Source of the DNA: Muribaculaceae bacterium
GTDB lineage: Bacteria > Bacteroidota > Bacteroidia > Bacteroidales > Muribaculaceae
Length of the DNA stretch: 64,000 nucleotides
NCBI GenBank assembly: GCA_017399915.1
Contig: JAFQAS010000061.1
Span: 51,434 to 115,433 of the forward strand
Direction: 5' to 3'
The notes beneath the pieces were generated by a model, which saw only the letters and a program-made list of their open reading frames with translations, did not search any database and was not told the DNA's origin. How positions within the stretch are numbered: position 1 is the first letter of the stretch; each line of letters opens with the position of its first letter. Shown here piece by piece: positions 9,702-17,797 of this stretch. The position numbers and the translations under genes were made by a program.

Positions 9702-10274
9702 TTATTTCTTTTTCTTTACAGTCCACCCAAATCCACCTATTTTTTCTCCCTGAGTGAAATATCCTCCATGGCTGTAACTAATAGGCGAGGCTTTTGATAA
9801 GTCAAAAGCTCCTGTTTCGGGGTCAAAATATTTTTCATCGGCAAGCACATTAAGCACTTCGGCGATAAACATATCATGGCTGCCAAGTTTTATTATCTCT
9901 TTCACACGACACTCTATCGATAATGGAGCCTCATCTATATATGGGCAACTCACCTTTTCTCCGGGCATAGGGGTAAGGCCGGTCTCTTTCCATTTGTCGT
10001 AGTCGCGTCCCGAACGCACCCCACACCAATCGGTAGCTCGTGCCATTTCTTCGGTTGTGACGTTTATTGTAAACTCCATCTCTTCCTTGATGATGCCATA
10101 GCTATGACGTTCAGGACGAATGGAGATATAACACATTGCAGGATTTGTGCAGATGGTGCCGGTCCAAGCCACGGTGATGAGGTTGCGACGCTCGGGTGTG
10201 TTACCACAGCTCACAAGCACTGCAGGCAGTGGATAAATCATTGTTCCGGGCTTCCAGCTCTGCTTCATCGGCAA
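9702..10274 (-). CDS. Flavin reductase-like (flavoredoxin) protein
   Basis: 190 residues. The split-barrel FMN-binding fold is recognisable from YPLPAVLVSCG (about residue 14-24), the TVAWTGTICTNPAM and ISIRPERHSYGII strands, and FTINVTTEEMARATDWCG. Family members bind FMN and pass electrons from NAD(P)H or other donors; the physiological partner is unknown. It follows pyrI by 4 bases, so it is translationally linked to the pyr genes. The start at 10274 is followed by a second Met two residues later. Nothing in its sequence ties it chemically to pyrimidine synthesis, so the linkage could be historical. Confidence 0.82.
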   Translation of the reverse strand: MPMKQSWKPGTMIYPLPAVLVSCGNTPERRNLITVAWTGTICTNPAMCYISIRPERHSYGIIKEEMEFTINVTTEEMARATDWCGVRSGRDYDKWKETGLTPMPGEKVSCPYIDEAPLSIECRVKEIIKLGSHDMFIAEVLNVLADEKYFDPETGAFDLSKASPISYSHGGYFTQGEKIGGFGWTVKKKK

Positions 10275-10278
10275 TCGT

Positions 10279-10737
10279 TTAATCTATTTGTGCATCTTTA
10301 TTGCTAACCGAATGACCGCAATAATGACAACTAATTGTTACGTTTTCACGATCTACCACCTCAAAACGAGTCTTCATTGGTTCGTTATTGGTGATACACT
10401 TAGGATTGCCACATTTCACAATCCCCACAATAGTATCGGGCAACTGCACAGGGTGCTTCTCTACCACCTCAAAATCGCGAATAATATTCACCACTGCAGT
10501 AGGCGCAATTAGAGCGATGCGATTAAGAGTCGCTTCGGGAAATTCCACGTCAGCAACTTTTATAATACCCTTTGTGCCGAGTTTTTTACTATTGAGATTA
10601 TTTCCTATAGTCACATGAGTATCAAGTTCTTCAATTCCCAAAATTTTCACAGCCTTAAACAATGCCGAAGAGGGAATGTGGTCGATAACTGTGCCATTTT
10701 GCAATGCAGCTACAGCGAGTTCTTTTTTACCTTTCAT
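10279..10737 (-). CDS. pyrI: Aspartate carbamoyltransferase regulatory subunit
   Basis: 152 residues. Non-catalytic subunit that binds nucleotides and holds catalytic trimers together in the ATCase dodecamer. The N-terminal allosteric domain has [10 protein letters not shown] (about residue 15-24). The C-terminal zinc domain has the four cysteines arranged CxxxxC (about 109-114) and CxxC (about 136-139), as in the E. coli protein. It overlaps the end of pyrB by 4 bases (ATGA), giving coupled translation and balanced subunits. Confidence 0.96.
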   Translation of the reverse strand: MKGKKELAVAALQNGTVIDHIPSSALFKAVKILGIEELDTHVTIGNNLNSKKLGTKGIIKVADVEFPEATLNRIALIAPTAVVNIIRDFEVVEKHPVQLPDTIVGIVKCGNPKCITNNEPMKTRFEVVDRENVTISCHYCGHSVSNKDAQID

Positions 10738-11666
10738 GATTTTTGCACCTCCTTAATATCTATGTTTAACGCTCTACAAATTATAGCCTGACGGGCATAT
10801 AATCCGTTTTGTGCTTGTTGGAAATAATATGCTTTGGGGTTATCGTCGACATCTTGGTCAATCTCGTTCACACGTGGTAGCGGATGTAAAATGCGGAGAT
10901 TATCTTTTGAATTATCGAGCATTGCGTTATGAAGATTGTAAAGGTTTTTCACCTTTTCATATTCCATAATGTCGGTAAAACGTTCGCGTTGCACGCGAGT
11001 CATATAAATAATATCTGACGAATTAATAACCTCTTCCGAGAAATCTTTATGTTCGGTATATTTTATACCTTTTTGGTCGCAGAATTCTTTATATTCAGCA
11101 GGCATTTTCAATTCATCACACGCCACAAAATTAAATGTGGGGTTGAAATATTGCATTGCCATTAACAACGAATGCACTGTGCGACCATATTTCAAGTCTC
11201 CTACCATTGTTATAGTGAGATTTTCGAGAGTGCCTTGTGTTTTATAAATTGAGTAGAGGTCGAGCATAGTTTGCGATGGGTGTTGATGAGCGCCATCACC
11301 GGCATTGATGATAGGAGTATCGGTCACCTCTGTAGCATAACGTGCCGCACCTTCGAGATGATGACGCATAACGATAAGATCTACATAGTTGCTCACCATC
11401 TTTATAGTATCTTTGAGCGTTTCCCCTTTTGATGAGCTCGTGGTACTTGCATCAGAAAATCCGATAACTCGCCCACCCAAACGGTTTACCGCTGTTTCAA
11501 AACTCAATCTCGTGCGGGTTGATGGCTCGAAAAACAATGTTGCCACCACTTTTCCGTCAAGAATTTTGTGATTAGGATTCTCCTCGAAATAACGTGCATT
11601 CTCAAGGAGTCGCAATATCTCCTCTTTCGATATGTCGGAGATTGATACGAGACTATTGCTATTCAT
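10734..11666 (-). CDS. pyrB: Aspartate carbamoyltransferase catalytic subunit
   Basis: 310 residues, full length. Joins carbamoyl phosphate and aspartate, the committed step of pyrimidine synthesis. Landmarks: the carbamoyl-phosphate loop [11 protein letters not shown] (about residue 49-59), the active-site loop [14 protein letters not shown] (about 74-87), the [12 protein letters not shown] segment (about 132-143) and [11 protein letters not shown] (about 263-273). It is the first gene of the run pyrB, pyrI, flavin reductase, glyA, with a good promoter 37 bases ahead. No attenuator or PyrR-like site fits into this short leader. Confidence 0.97.
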   Translation of the reverse strand: MNSNSLVSISDISKEEILRLLENARYFEENPNHKILDGKVVATLFFEPSTRTRLSFETAVNRLGGRVIGFSDASTTSSSKGETLKDTIKMVSNYVDLIVMRHHLEGAARYATEVTDTPIINAGDGAHQHPSQTMLDLYSIYKTQGTLENLTITMVGDLKYGRTVHSLLMAMQYFNPTFNFVACDELKMPAEYKEFCDQKGIKYTEHKDFSEEVINSSDIIYMTRVQRERFTDIMEYEKVKNLYNLHNAMLDNSKDNLRILHPLPRVNEIDQDVDDNPKAYYFQQAQNGLYARQAIICRALNIDIKEVQKS

Positions 11667-11702
11667 TGCACAATGTAGTTTTAGTTATAACTTATATAGC
11701 TA

Positions 11703-11734
11703 CAAAGTTAATGCAATATCCCGCCACTCGCAAA
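11703..11734 (-). promoter_or_regulatory. Promoter of the pyrBI operon
   Basis: Minus strand TTTG (11734-11731), 20-base spacer, TAACTTTG (11710-11703); pyrB starts at 11666. Confidence 0.83.
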
Positions 11735-11784
11735 TTATTACCTCATATTTTTCGCATAAGTTTTTAACATTTTTAGTCTAAAAC

Positions 11785-12366
11785 TTATTCTCCTTCATCT
11801 TCGCCCAATTCATCAGCAAGAGTTTGACGCATTTGACGAATAAGTTGGCGTGTGTTACGTTCATAGATACCTCCGCATATCGCACCAATAACCAATCCCA
11901 CCCATGCTCCATAGATAATTTCGTCGCGACCTACTTCATAGAATGCGTAAAAGAGAATCACCAACAATGGCATAGCCAATACCCAACCAAGTATTTTCAT
12001 TCTTCGACGAACAATATCTACATTTGTCGCTGCCGTCAAAGCCTCTTTTATTGTCATTGTCGACATATCAATTTTGCGGATAAGATAGTAAACATATCCG
12101 TTTGCTACGGCTGTTATCATAAAAAACAAGGCATAACACACATTTGCCACCCAACCTACATAAAACACATTATCCAATAGCAAAAGCCACACCGGGCTAA
12201 TGATACACACTATTATCATCATACAATAACGAGTCAACAATCTACTGCGCAAACCGGCTACGCGATTGCTACTTATACTCGACAACAAGCGATGATTCTC
12301 CTCTTCGAGTTTTTCGATGCGCAACTCCATTGATTGCCATTGTTTTTTCAATTCGTCGATATCCAT
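11785..12366 (-). CDS. Four-helix membrane protein paired with ECF sigma factor
   Basis: 193 residues. Residues about 1-30 (LKKQWQSMELRIEKLEEEN) form a short amphipathic coiled coil facing the cytoplasm. Two pairs of hydrophobic segments follow (about 45-95 and 125-165), then a charged tail. It starts 10 bases after the ECF sigma gene, and this arrangement suggests an inner-membrane regulator of that sigma factor. I see no canonical anti-sigma zinc motif, so the anti-sigma role is inference from position only. Confidence 0.5.
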   Translation of the reverse strand: MDIDELKKQWQSMELRIEKLEEENHRLLSSISSNRVAGLRSRLLTRYCMMIIVCIISPVWLLLLDNVFYVGWVANVCYALFFMITAVANGYVYYLIRKIDMSTMTIKEALTAATNVDIVRRRMKILGWVLAMPLLVILFYAFYEVGRDEIIYGAWVGLVIGAICGGIYERNTRQLIRQMRQTLADELGEDEGE

Positions 12367-12376
12367 AATGTGTACC

Positions 12377-12868
12377 CTATTCTTCGCTAAAGTGTTGTAA
12401 TTTAATTTTTATTCTACGCAATCGTGATGCCACGTTATTGCGACTCAATCCTGTTATCTCCGATATTTCATCGTAAGATTTCTCATCGAGCCACAAGAGG
12501 ATAATTGCCTTCTCCATGCGATCGAGGCGACTTATCAATCTATACATTTCTTTTATCTGCTGCAAGCGAGTGCCATCGTCATTATCCACTACCGACACCC
12601 CTTCGAGCGACAACGCCTCGTCGTGTTTATGGTTTCTTCGGTAGTAGGTGACACATGTATTGATGCTGGTGCGATAAATCCATGTTGATAATTGCGCATC
12701 GCCTCGAAAACGGTCGATTCCTCGCCATAGATTTATCAACACCTCTTGATATAAATCTTTGAAATGGTCATCATCGGCAGCATACATATAGCACACCTTA
12801 TATATCACCTGACGATTACTTTCGATAATCGCAATGAATTGCTGCTCTTTTTCCGATTTATGACTCAT
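12377..12868 (-). CDS. ECF-type RNA polymerase sigma factor
   Basis: 163 residues, the normal size for ECF sigma factors. Region 2 is visible as KDLYQEVLINLWRGIDRFRG then STWIYRTSINTCVTYYRR (about residues 37-76). Region 4 is the helix-turn-helix SYDEISEITGLSRNNVASRL (about 131-150). Such factors redirect RNA polymerase in response to envelope signals. It is the first gene of a two-gene unit with the membrane protein downstream and is divergent from the gene at 12988. I find no housekeeping-type promoter ahead of it, which fits self-regulation but does not prove it. Confidence 0.9.
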   Translation of the reverse strand: MSHKSEKEQQFIAIIESNRQVIYKVCYMYAADDDHFKDLYQEVLINLWRGIDRFRGDAQLSTWIYRTSINTCVTYYRRNHKHDEALSLEGVSVVDNDDGTRLQQIKEMYRLISRLDRMEKAIILLWLDEKSYDEISEITGLSRNNVASRLRRIKIKLQHFSEE

Positions 12869-12938
12869 TATTATCCTTTAATATGTCCGTTAGACGCATT
12901 AATTTCACTTTAGTTGCACCACTATCAAAGAAAAATTA

Positions 12939-12946
12939 TAATTTTG
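12939..12946 (+). promoter_or_regulatory. Probable -7 element for the gene at 12988
   Basis: TAATTTTG at 12939-12946 with only a weak TTG at 12914-12916 (22-base spacer). It lies inside the longer frame beginning at 12883 and supports the start at 12988. Confidence 0.5.
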
Positions 12947-12987
12947 CCTCAAATTTAATAGAATTTCCATTACAACAACTTTCTATT

Positions 12988-13635
12988 ATGGATAAAATAA
13001 AGAATCTACTTAAAAATTGCGCGACCATTGACGAAATGCTCGACCGTGGAGATGTGGAAGATGCCGTAAGGTATTCGGGTGAGCTACTTGCCGAAGCCGA
13101 TGCACTATGGACTGCGGCTCACAATGACAAAGCAACAACAATTGATGAAATTTCGGCACTTGCCATTCTTGCCGCATATCATTGTGATGCATTAGCGATG
13201 ATGAGCAACATAAATGATGCATATGCCACTGCCGTTACAGCCCTATTTCAAATGGCAATTGATGGCAACGAATCTCTATCGATCGACCAATCGGCCTTAC
13301 AATTATACAACACGGCAATCATGTCGATGATGCAGATTCTTCAACAACAAATGCTACAACCCGACGATGCTTCGCGCGAACACATCAACGAAATAATGCG
13401 CTATTTAGCATCAATGCTATACCACTATTACAACAAAGTAGGGAAAGCTCGTCCCAATTTCCCTCACTTGCAAGTATCATATCAAATACTGGCTCAACTA
13501 CAAGGCAGTGTCGACATTCAATCCCCGTCTATAAAGGTCCTCAACGAGGAAATCAATCCCTCCACCCCTCTTCCTCTTTTCAGCGACTTAGTTGGGCGCT
13601 CTCATGCAATGGGGCTGATAAACCACGACAGATAA
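12988..13635 (+). CDS. Helical cytoplasmic protein, unknown function
   Basis: 215 residues; not recognised. It has no signal peptide or membrane segment. The sequence is Ala-, Met- and Leu-rich, acidic and likely all-helical (for example AISALAILAAYHCDALAMM-like stretches around residue 55-75 and MMQILQQQM around 115), suggesting a TPR-like helical bundle. The frame is open back to 12883, but the -7 element at 12939-12946 lies inside that extension, so the ATG at 12988 is preferred. It is divergent from the ECF sigma gene, sharing a 119-base intergenic region. No functional link is visible. Confidence 0.55.
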   Translation: MDKIKNLLKNCATIDEMLDRGDVEDAVRYSGELLAEADALWTAAHNDKATTIDEISALAILAAYHCDALAMMSNINDAYATAVTALFQMAIDGNESLSIDQSALQLYNTAIMSMMQILQQQMLQPDDASREHINEIMRYLASMLYHYYNKVGKARPNFPHLQVSYQILAQLQGSVDIQSPSIKVLNEEINPSTPLPLFSDLVGRSHAMGLINHDR

Positions 13636-13658
13636 ATGGCATTGAACTAACACATAAA

Positions 13659-13690
13659 AAGCGACTGCCTCCACTCGGAAACAGTCGCTT
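13659..13690 (-). terminator. Terminator of the outer-membrane barrel gene
   Basis: 9-bp stem (13659-13667 with 13682-13690). The minus-strand side continues into TTTTT. It may also stop the plus-strand gene ending at 13635. Confidence 0.75.
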
Positions 13691-13717
13691 GTATTTTATA
13701 AAAATCTAATTCCTAAA

Positions 13718-14329
13718 TTAGAATAAGTAAGCAGCAGTGATAGTCCAACAGTTTGCTTTTCCTTCAATTTCGGTCAAACCGGAACCAATGCCAGAACCAA
13801 CATATTTATCAGCAACTTGGATTGTGTTAGTCAAACCCCAACCATAACTTGCGCCAATTTGAAGATGGCTAAACAATTCAACACCAATACCAAGATTCCA
13901 ATCAACATCAACTGTTTGATGTTCCCAAGCATCTACTATTGCATCTTTATTTGCCAAGAATGCGAAACTAGGACCTGTAAAGATATATGGTTTTACGATT
14001 TTTGCAACAACAGGAACATTGATTTTCCATTTTAAGTTAATGGGCACATCAATGAAACTCAAGTTTTTATCAGCAATATCTGATTTACGATTAGCATACA
14101 TCACAGATGCATCAACACCAAGTCCTAAAATAGGTAGAGAGAACTCAGCCATAACACCGGCAGTCCAACCAGTATGATTGTCATAAGCATCAGTAATAAT
14201 GTCTTTATTAAAGCTAACATCTTCAACATTAATACCTGCTTTAATACCAAATGCAAATTGAGCCGAAGCAGGAACTGCGATTGCAACACATGCAATGACA
14301 ACAGCAACGATTCTTTTAATTGATTTCAT
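13718..14329 (-). CDS. Outer-membrane beta-barrel protein (PorT/OmpX-like)
   Basis: 203 residues. A clear signal peptide (MKSIKRIVAVVIACVAIAVP, cleavage after ASA) is followed by FAFGIKAGINVEDVSF, the usual first strand of small Bacteroidetes barrels of the PRTRC/porin-like (OMP_b-brl) group. Alternating hydrophobic strands follow. The last residues TITAAYLF end in Phe, as expected for BAM-dependent insertion. Single-gene unit: a TAACTTTG at 14377-14370 on the minus strand is a likely -7 element, though no well-spaced TTTG is seen. The function of this barrel family is unknown. Confidence 0.8.
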   Translation of the reverse strand: MKSIKRIVAVVIACVAIAVPASAQFAFGIKAGINVEDVSFNKDIITDAYDNHTGWTAGVMAEFSLPILGLGVDASVMYANRKSDIADKNLSFIDVPINLKWKINVPVVAKIVKPYIFTGPSFAFLANKDAIVDAWEHQTVDVDWNLGIGVELFSHLQIGASYGWGLTNTIQVADKYVGSGIGSGLTEIEGKANCWTITAAYLF

Positions 14330-14459
14330 AAAACTATAAATTTAAAATTAATACTAGTATGTTATACTGCAAAGTTAATACTTTCGTCCACAAATTCACC
14401 ATTTAAGCAATAAAAAGTTTTATTTTATTGCATTTTTTCGTTAATTCTCGTTCATTTAT

Positions 14460-14467
14460 TACCTTTG
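14460..14467 (+). promoter_or_regulatory. Probable -7 element for the gene at 14489
   Basis: TACCTTTG at 14460-14467, 22 bases before the start codon; the -33 region is only a weak TTTCG. Confidence 0.45.
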
Positions 14468-14488
14468 TAAAAATTAAAATGCATCATA

Positions 14489-14842
14489 ATGTCAATTAAT
14501 ACTATCACAATTTCTTTTTCGGTCGAGAACACGGCTCGCGCCGATGTAATGCTCACTAATTCGCGAGTTTATTATCGTTTTGCAACAGTCGACACTTGTG
14601 AAGAGGGTGAAATGCCATGCGAAAATGCAACAGAAATCATCAACAAAATATCTGAAACATTAAACTCCCCCGACTCTGAATTAATGCCACAAGATGTGAA
14701 ATGCTCTGTTATAATCTCCAATGCCGACAACTCCAAAACTGAATATAACAACAACGACATATCCCTTGCATCATATAATTCAATAATCAATATTTTATCA
14801 AGAATTGGTGATGAATTTATGTTCATACGAGGATTTAAATAA
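14489..14842 (+). CDS. Small protein of unknown function
   Basis: 117 residues, no signal peptide and no membrane segment. Composition is acidic and Ser/Asn-rich. One stretch around residues 35-60 (CENATEIINKISETLNSPD) is likely helical, and the end (INILSRIGDEFMFIRGFK) is amphipathic. I recognise no family. It lies alone between the divergent barrel gene and tRNA-Met. The start ATG at 14489 is well placed behind a -7 element. Confidence 0.5.
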   Translation: MSINTITISFSVENTARADVMLTNSRVYYRFATVDTCEEGEMPCENATEIINKISETLNSPDSELMPQDVKCSVIISNADNSKTEYNNNDISLASYNSIINILSRIGDEFMFIRGFK

Positions 14843-14869
14843 TTTTTATCTCGCTTTTATCGAAAAATA

Positions 14870-14901
14870 TTTGGCAGAATAAAACAAAACCACTATCTTT
14901 G
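14870..14901 (+). promoter_or_regulatory. Promoter of tRNA-Met
   Basis: TTTG 14870-14873, 20-base spacer, TATCTTTG 14894-14901; the tRNA begins 21 bases later. Confidence 0.83.
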
Positions 14902-14922
14902 CACTCGCAAAACGGAAATCAT

Positions 14923-14996
14923 GGCGGGATAGCTCAGTTGGTTAGAGCGTCGGATTCATAACCCGGAGGTCACGAGTTCAATTCTCGTTCCCGCTA
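14923..14996 (+). tRNA. tRNA-Met (anticodon CAT), probably elongator
   Basis: Complete cloverleaf of 74 bases. The acceptor stem is GGCGGGA with TCCCGCT (the terminal pair is G-U), the D stem GCTC/GAGC, the anticodon loop TTCATAA, the T stem ACGAG/CTCGT, the discriminator base A, and CCA is not encoded. The first pair is a G-U wobble, not the mismatched C-A pair expected of bacterial initiator tRNA, so elongator Met is favoured. An Ile tRNA with modified C34 cannot be excluded from the anticodon alone. Confidence 0.93.
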
Positions 14997-15003
14997 CAAC
15001 AAA

Positions 15004-15035
15004 AACGACCAAGCAAATTGCTCGGTTGTTTTTTT
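15004..15035 (+). terminator. Terminator of tRNA-Met
   Basis: 12-position stem with one G-U pair and one mismatch (15004-15015 with 15019-15030), followed by T through 15035. Confidence 0.85.
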
Positions 15036-15096
15036 GTTTATATAGTCTCTAATTTTAATCAGCTCAAATCTACATCTCTAATTATAATTCTAAAAA

Positions 15097-15128
15097 TTTG
15101 CATATTAGACCATTATTTTTTTACTTTG
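15097..15128 (+). promoter_or_regulatory. Promoter of the 20-residue-repeat gene
   Basis: TTTG 15097-15100, 20-base spacer, TTACTTTG 15121-15128 (one deviation from TAnnTTTG); start codon at 15151. Confidence 0.65.
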
Positions 15129-15150
15129 TAGAAAACAAATCGACCAAATC

Positions 15151-15606
15151 ATGAAACGCTCCTATTTACTTTTATTTTTCATTGTTATATCATTCGTATC
15201 TATTGTTGCCCAAACAAAAATTTATCGTGGAAATAGCACCTATACAAGTGATATACAATACACATGGGACGGTCAACACCTTTATCGTGGTAACAGCACT
15301 TATTCAAGCGACATTCTTTTTTCATGGGACGGACGACATGTGTTTCGTGGCAACAGCAATTACTCGTCAGATATAATTGCCACATGGGATGGGCGATTCT
15401 TCTATCGTGGCAATAGCACCTATTCAAGTGATGTGCTTTACACTTTCGATGGCAAATATATCTATATGGGGCGAAGCAATTACACGTCCGACACCGTCGC
15501 TACTTGGAGCAACAATAGATTATATGCCGGATATAGTGTTTACACTTCCGATATTCTTTATCGCGTAAAAGGCACATTCCCCCCTATTTTATTTGTTTTA
15601 CTATAA
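15151..15606 (+). CDS. Secreted protein built of six 20-residue repeats
   Basis: 151 residues. A signal peptide (MKRSYLLLFFIVISFVSIVA, cleavage near AQ) is followed by six tandem units of 20 residues. The pattern is [YF]-RGNS-x-Y-[ST]-SD-x3-[TS]-WDG-x3, beginning near residue 26 and degenerating in units five and six. At DNA level this is a 60-base repeat over about 15224-15580. The alternating polar/aromatic pattern with Gly/Asp turns suggests a closed array of beta-hairpins, such as a small propeller- or flower-like fold. It ends in a hydrophobic tail PPILFVLL. I do not recognise a function. The next gene starts 27 bases later on the same strand. Confidence 0.65.
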   Translation: MKRSYLLLFFIVISFVSIVAQTKIYRGNSTYTSDIQYTWDGQHLYRGNSTYSSDILFSWDGRHVFRGNSNYSSDIIATWDGRFFYRGNSTYSSDVLYTFDGKYIYMGRSNYTSDTVATWSNNRLYAGYSVYTSDILYRVKGTFPPILFVLL

Positions 15607-15633
15607 TTCTCACTCATAACCCGCTCTATAATC

Positions 15634-16338
15634 ATGAAAGTAACAGCTCAACAACTCAATGCCGAGGTTTTAAAACGCAAATACCTTCAACTTCTTGAGA
15701 ATCCCGACATTTTCCCCTCGCAAAAAAACTGGGATTTTATTATAGAGAACAATATGTATGAGTTAGCACCCTTATTATATAAAAAATATCTCTCAGCAAT
15801 AGCAATTGAAGAAAGTTCGCGAGGCATCTACCACAATGACACCATTGAGATGTTTCCTCGATATCTCGAATATATACCTCGACGACATGCCATTAAAGCA
15901 TTATATAGCGACACTTCTACAAATGCAAAAGCATCTATTGACTTGGCTATTAAGCTAAATCTTTTTGATATTGATGGTATTCTCGACATGCTCGATCGTG
16001 ATGAAATTAGAGCTGCAGCTCGAATGTTGGTTGCATTAATGCCCTCATACGACACCAACGACCTTGAAGATTTAAAGGATTTGCTCGATGATTTTCTTGA
16101 ACTTCCCGAATTGGGTCATTACGAAGGTAGTAGCATAGGCATTTTATCGGGAGGTGAACGTTATATTTGCCCCAATGGACATGTAAACAAAGATGATGTT
16201 GAATTTTGCACCCACGAAGGTTGCAATCAAAACATTAAAGGACTCACTCCCACTGAAGTAGAGTGCATCAACACTTATGCTAATCGGCTTGAAATTCTTG
16301 AAGAAATGCTACTTTCGCCAAAACGTGCGAGTGAATAA
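15634..16338 (+). CDS. Protein with C-terminal zinc-ribbon-like motif, unknown function
   Basis: 234 residues, cytoplasmic by appearance. Residues about 1-160 are helical and charged. Residues about 170-192 (YICPNGHVNKDDVEFC then THEGC) hold Cys/His pairs typical of a small zinc ribbon, followed by a helical tail. It is probably cotranscribed with the repeat protein just upstream. Its last 30 bases overlap the 3' end of trkH on the other strand, a tail-to-tail overlap. Function not recognised. Confidence 0.6.
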   Translation: MKVTAQQLNAEVLKRKYLQLLENPDIFPSQKNWDFIIENNMYELAPLLYKKYLSAIAIEESSRGIYHNDTIEMFPRYLEYIPRRHAIKALYSDTSTNAKASIDLAIKLNLFDIDGILDMLDRDEIRAAARMLVALMPSYDTNDLEDLKDLLDDFLELPELGHYEGSSIGILSGGERYICPNGHVNKDDVEFCTHEGCNQNIKGLTPTEVECINTYANRLEILEEMLLSPKRASE

Positions 16339-17784
16339 CAATATCACGGTAAATAGCTCTAAACGTCCCATCAACATTAATAGCGATAGAACCCATTTTC
16401 CCATATCGGGAATAATATCATAAGACCCACCATATCCTGTCACTCCGGCACCTAAACCGGTATTTCCTATACATGAAAATGCCGAGAAGAATGCATCGAC
16501 CAAGGGGATTCCTATTGCAGTAAGAATAATTCCACCTACAACAATCAACAATACATAAATACACAAAAATGCAATAATTTTGCTCACCAACTCGGCCGAT
16601 AGGACTTTACCATTCACTCTCACTGAGCATATTGCATTAGGATTTAGGCTTCGATATATCTCATTTTTTATATTCTTGGCAAAGAACAACATTCGATCAA
16701 TCTTCGCTCCTCCACTTGTTGAACCGGCACTTGCTCCAAAAAACATTAACACAAAAGTCAATGCCACAACAAATGAGCCCCAATTTTCAAAATTACCCAC
16801 TGTGAGCCCGGTTGATGTGAGTGTAGAAACAATTTGGAACAATGGATCTATTGTTACCGCCTCCCAATCGTGAGCTTGATTATTTACCACAATTGCAATA
16901 ACAAAAAGGCCGAACATAAACAATACTATATACACATAGGTGCGAAAAACCTCGCTTTTCCATAACTCTTTTACATGCCCGGTAGCCACTTTAAATAATA
17001 GTGCAAAATTGACCCCTCCGAGAAACATAAATAAAGTTATCACCGATTTTACATATACCGAATCCCATGCACCGATACTTTCGTTTCGAGTAGAGAAACC
17101 TCCGGTCGACATGGTACTGAATGCATGACACACACTCTCAAAAAAGTTCATTGGGCCAAGCCATAACAACCCGCTTAGCACTATAGTAAGTACCACATAC
17201 ACAAGCCATAAACCCTTTGCCGTTTGACCTATACGAGGGCGCAATTTATCACGAGTGATACCGGTCACTTCGGCATTGAACATTTGCATTCCTCCCGAAT
17301 GGTTCAACATAGGGACGACAGCAAGAGTGAAAAGAATAATCCCCATGCCTCCAATCCATTGCATGAGGCTCCGCCATATTAAAATCCCATTCGACAAATG
17401 GTCGATAGATGTCATTACTGTTGCTCCGGTTGTAGTAAACCCCGACATCGTTTCAAAAAACGCATCACTCACACTCATTTGCGAATCACCAATCATGAAT
17501 GGAATCATTCCGAAACCGGAGAACACAACCCACGTAAGCGCAGTCAATAAAAATCCCTCTCGTTTTCCCATATCAGGACGGGAAGGCTTAACCGCAAATG
17601 CCAATATTGCTCCAACAACCAATGTTATTCCCATTGCAATCGCAAATGCATTCAAATCATTTTCGCCATAAACAACACATGTTATTAATGGGATTAGCAT
17701 AAAAATCGCCTCAATAATCAATAGTAGTCCGATTACTCGAGCTAATGCAAGGAAATTTATTTGCGATTTGCGTTGAAACATCAT
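16309..17784 (-). CDS. trkH: Trk-type potassium uptake channel subunit
   Basis: 491 residues with four repeated membrane-pore-membrane units. Ion-selectivity segments are visible, for example SGFTTTGATV (about residue 110-119), STMSTGGFSTRN (about 223-234), STLTSTGLTVGN (about 331-342) and SCIGNTGLGAGV (about 445-456), each with the conserved filter glycine. It conducts K+ through the inner membrane under control of TrkA. trkA ends 13 bases upstream, so the two are coexpressed. The stop codon lies inside the 3' end of the opposite-strand gene at 15634. Confidence 0.93.
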   Translation of the reverse strand: MMFQRKSQINFLALARVIGLLLIIEAIFMLIPLITCVVYGENDLNAFAIAMGITLVVGAILAFAVKPSRPDMGKREGFLLTALTWVVFSGFGMIPFMIGDSQMSVSDAFFETMSGFTTTGATVMTSIDHLSNGILIWRSLMQWIGGMGIILFTLAVVPMLNHSGGMQMFNAEVTGITRDKLRPRIGQTAKGLWLVYVVLTIVLSGLLWLGPMNFFESVCHAFSTMSTGGFSTRNESIGAWDSVYVKSVITLFMFLGGVNFALLFKVATGHVKELWKSEVFRTYVYIVLFMFGLFVIAIVVNNQAHDWEAVTIDPLFQIVSTLTSTGLTVGNFENWGSFVVALTFVLMFFGASAGSTSGGAKIDRMLFFAKNIKNEIYRSLNPNAICSVRVNGKVLSAELVSKIIAFLCIYVLLIVVGGIILTAIGIPLVDAFFSAFSCIGNTGLGAGVTGYGGSYDIIPDMGKWVLSLLMLMGRLELFTVILLFTRTFWRK

Positions 17785-17797
17785 TTATATTTAATAT

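Noticed and set aside
14923..14996. Initiator tRNA-fMet
   Set aside because: The first acceptor pair is G-U, not the C-A mismatch expected in bacterial initiators, and the anticodon stem lacks three consecutive G-C pairs.
15224..15580. 60-base repeats considered as a CRISPR-like or satellite array
   Set aside because: In frame through a signal-peptide-bearing protein; substitutions follow codon positions and there are no spacers.
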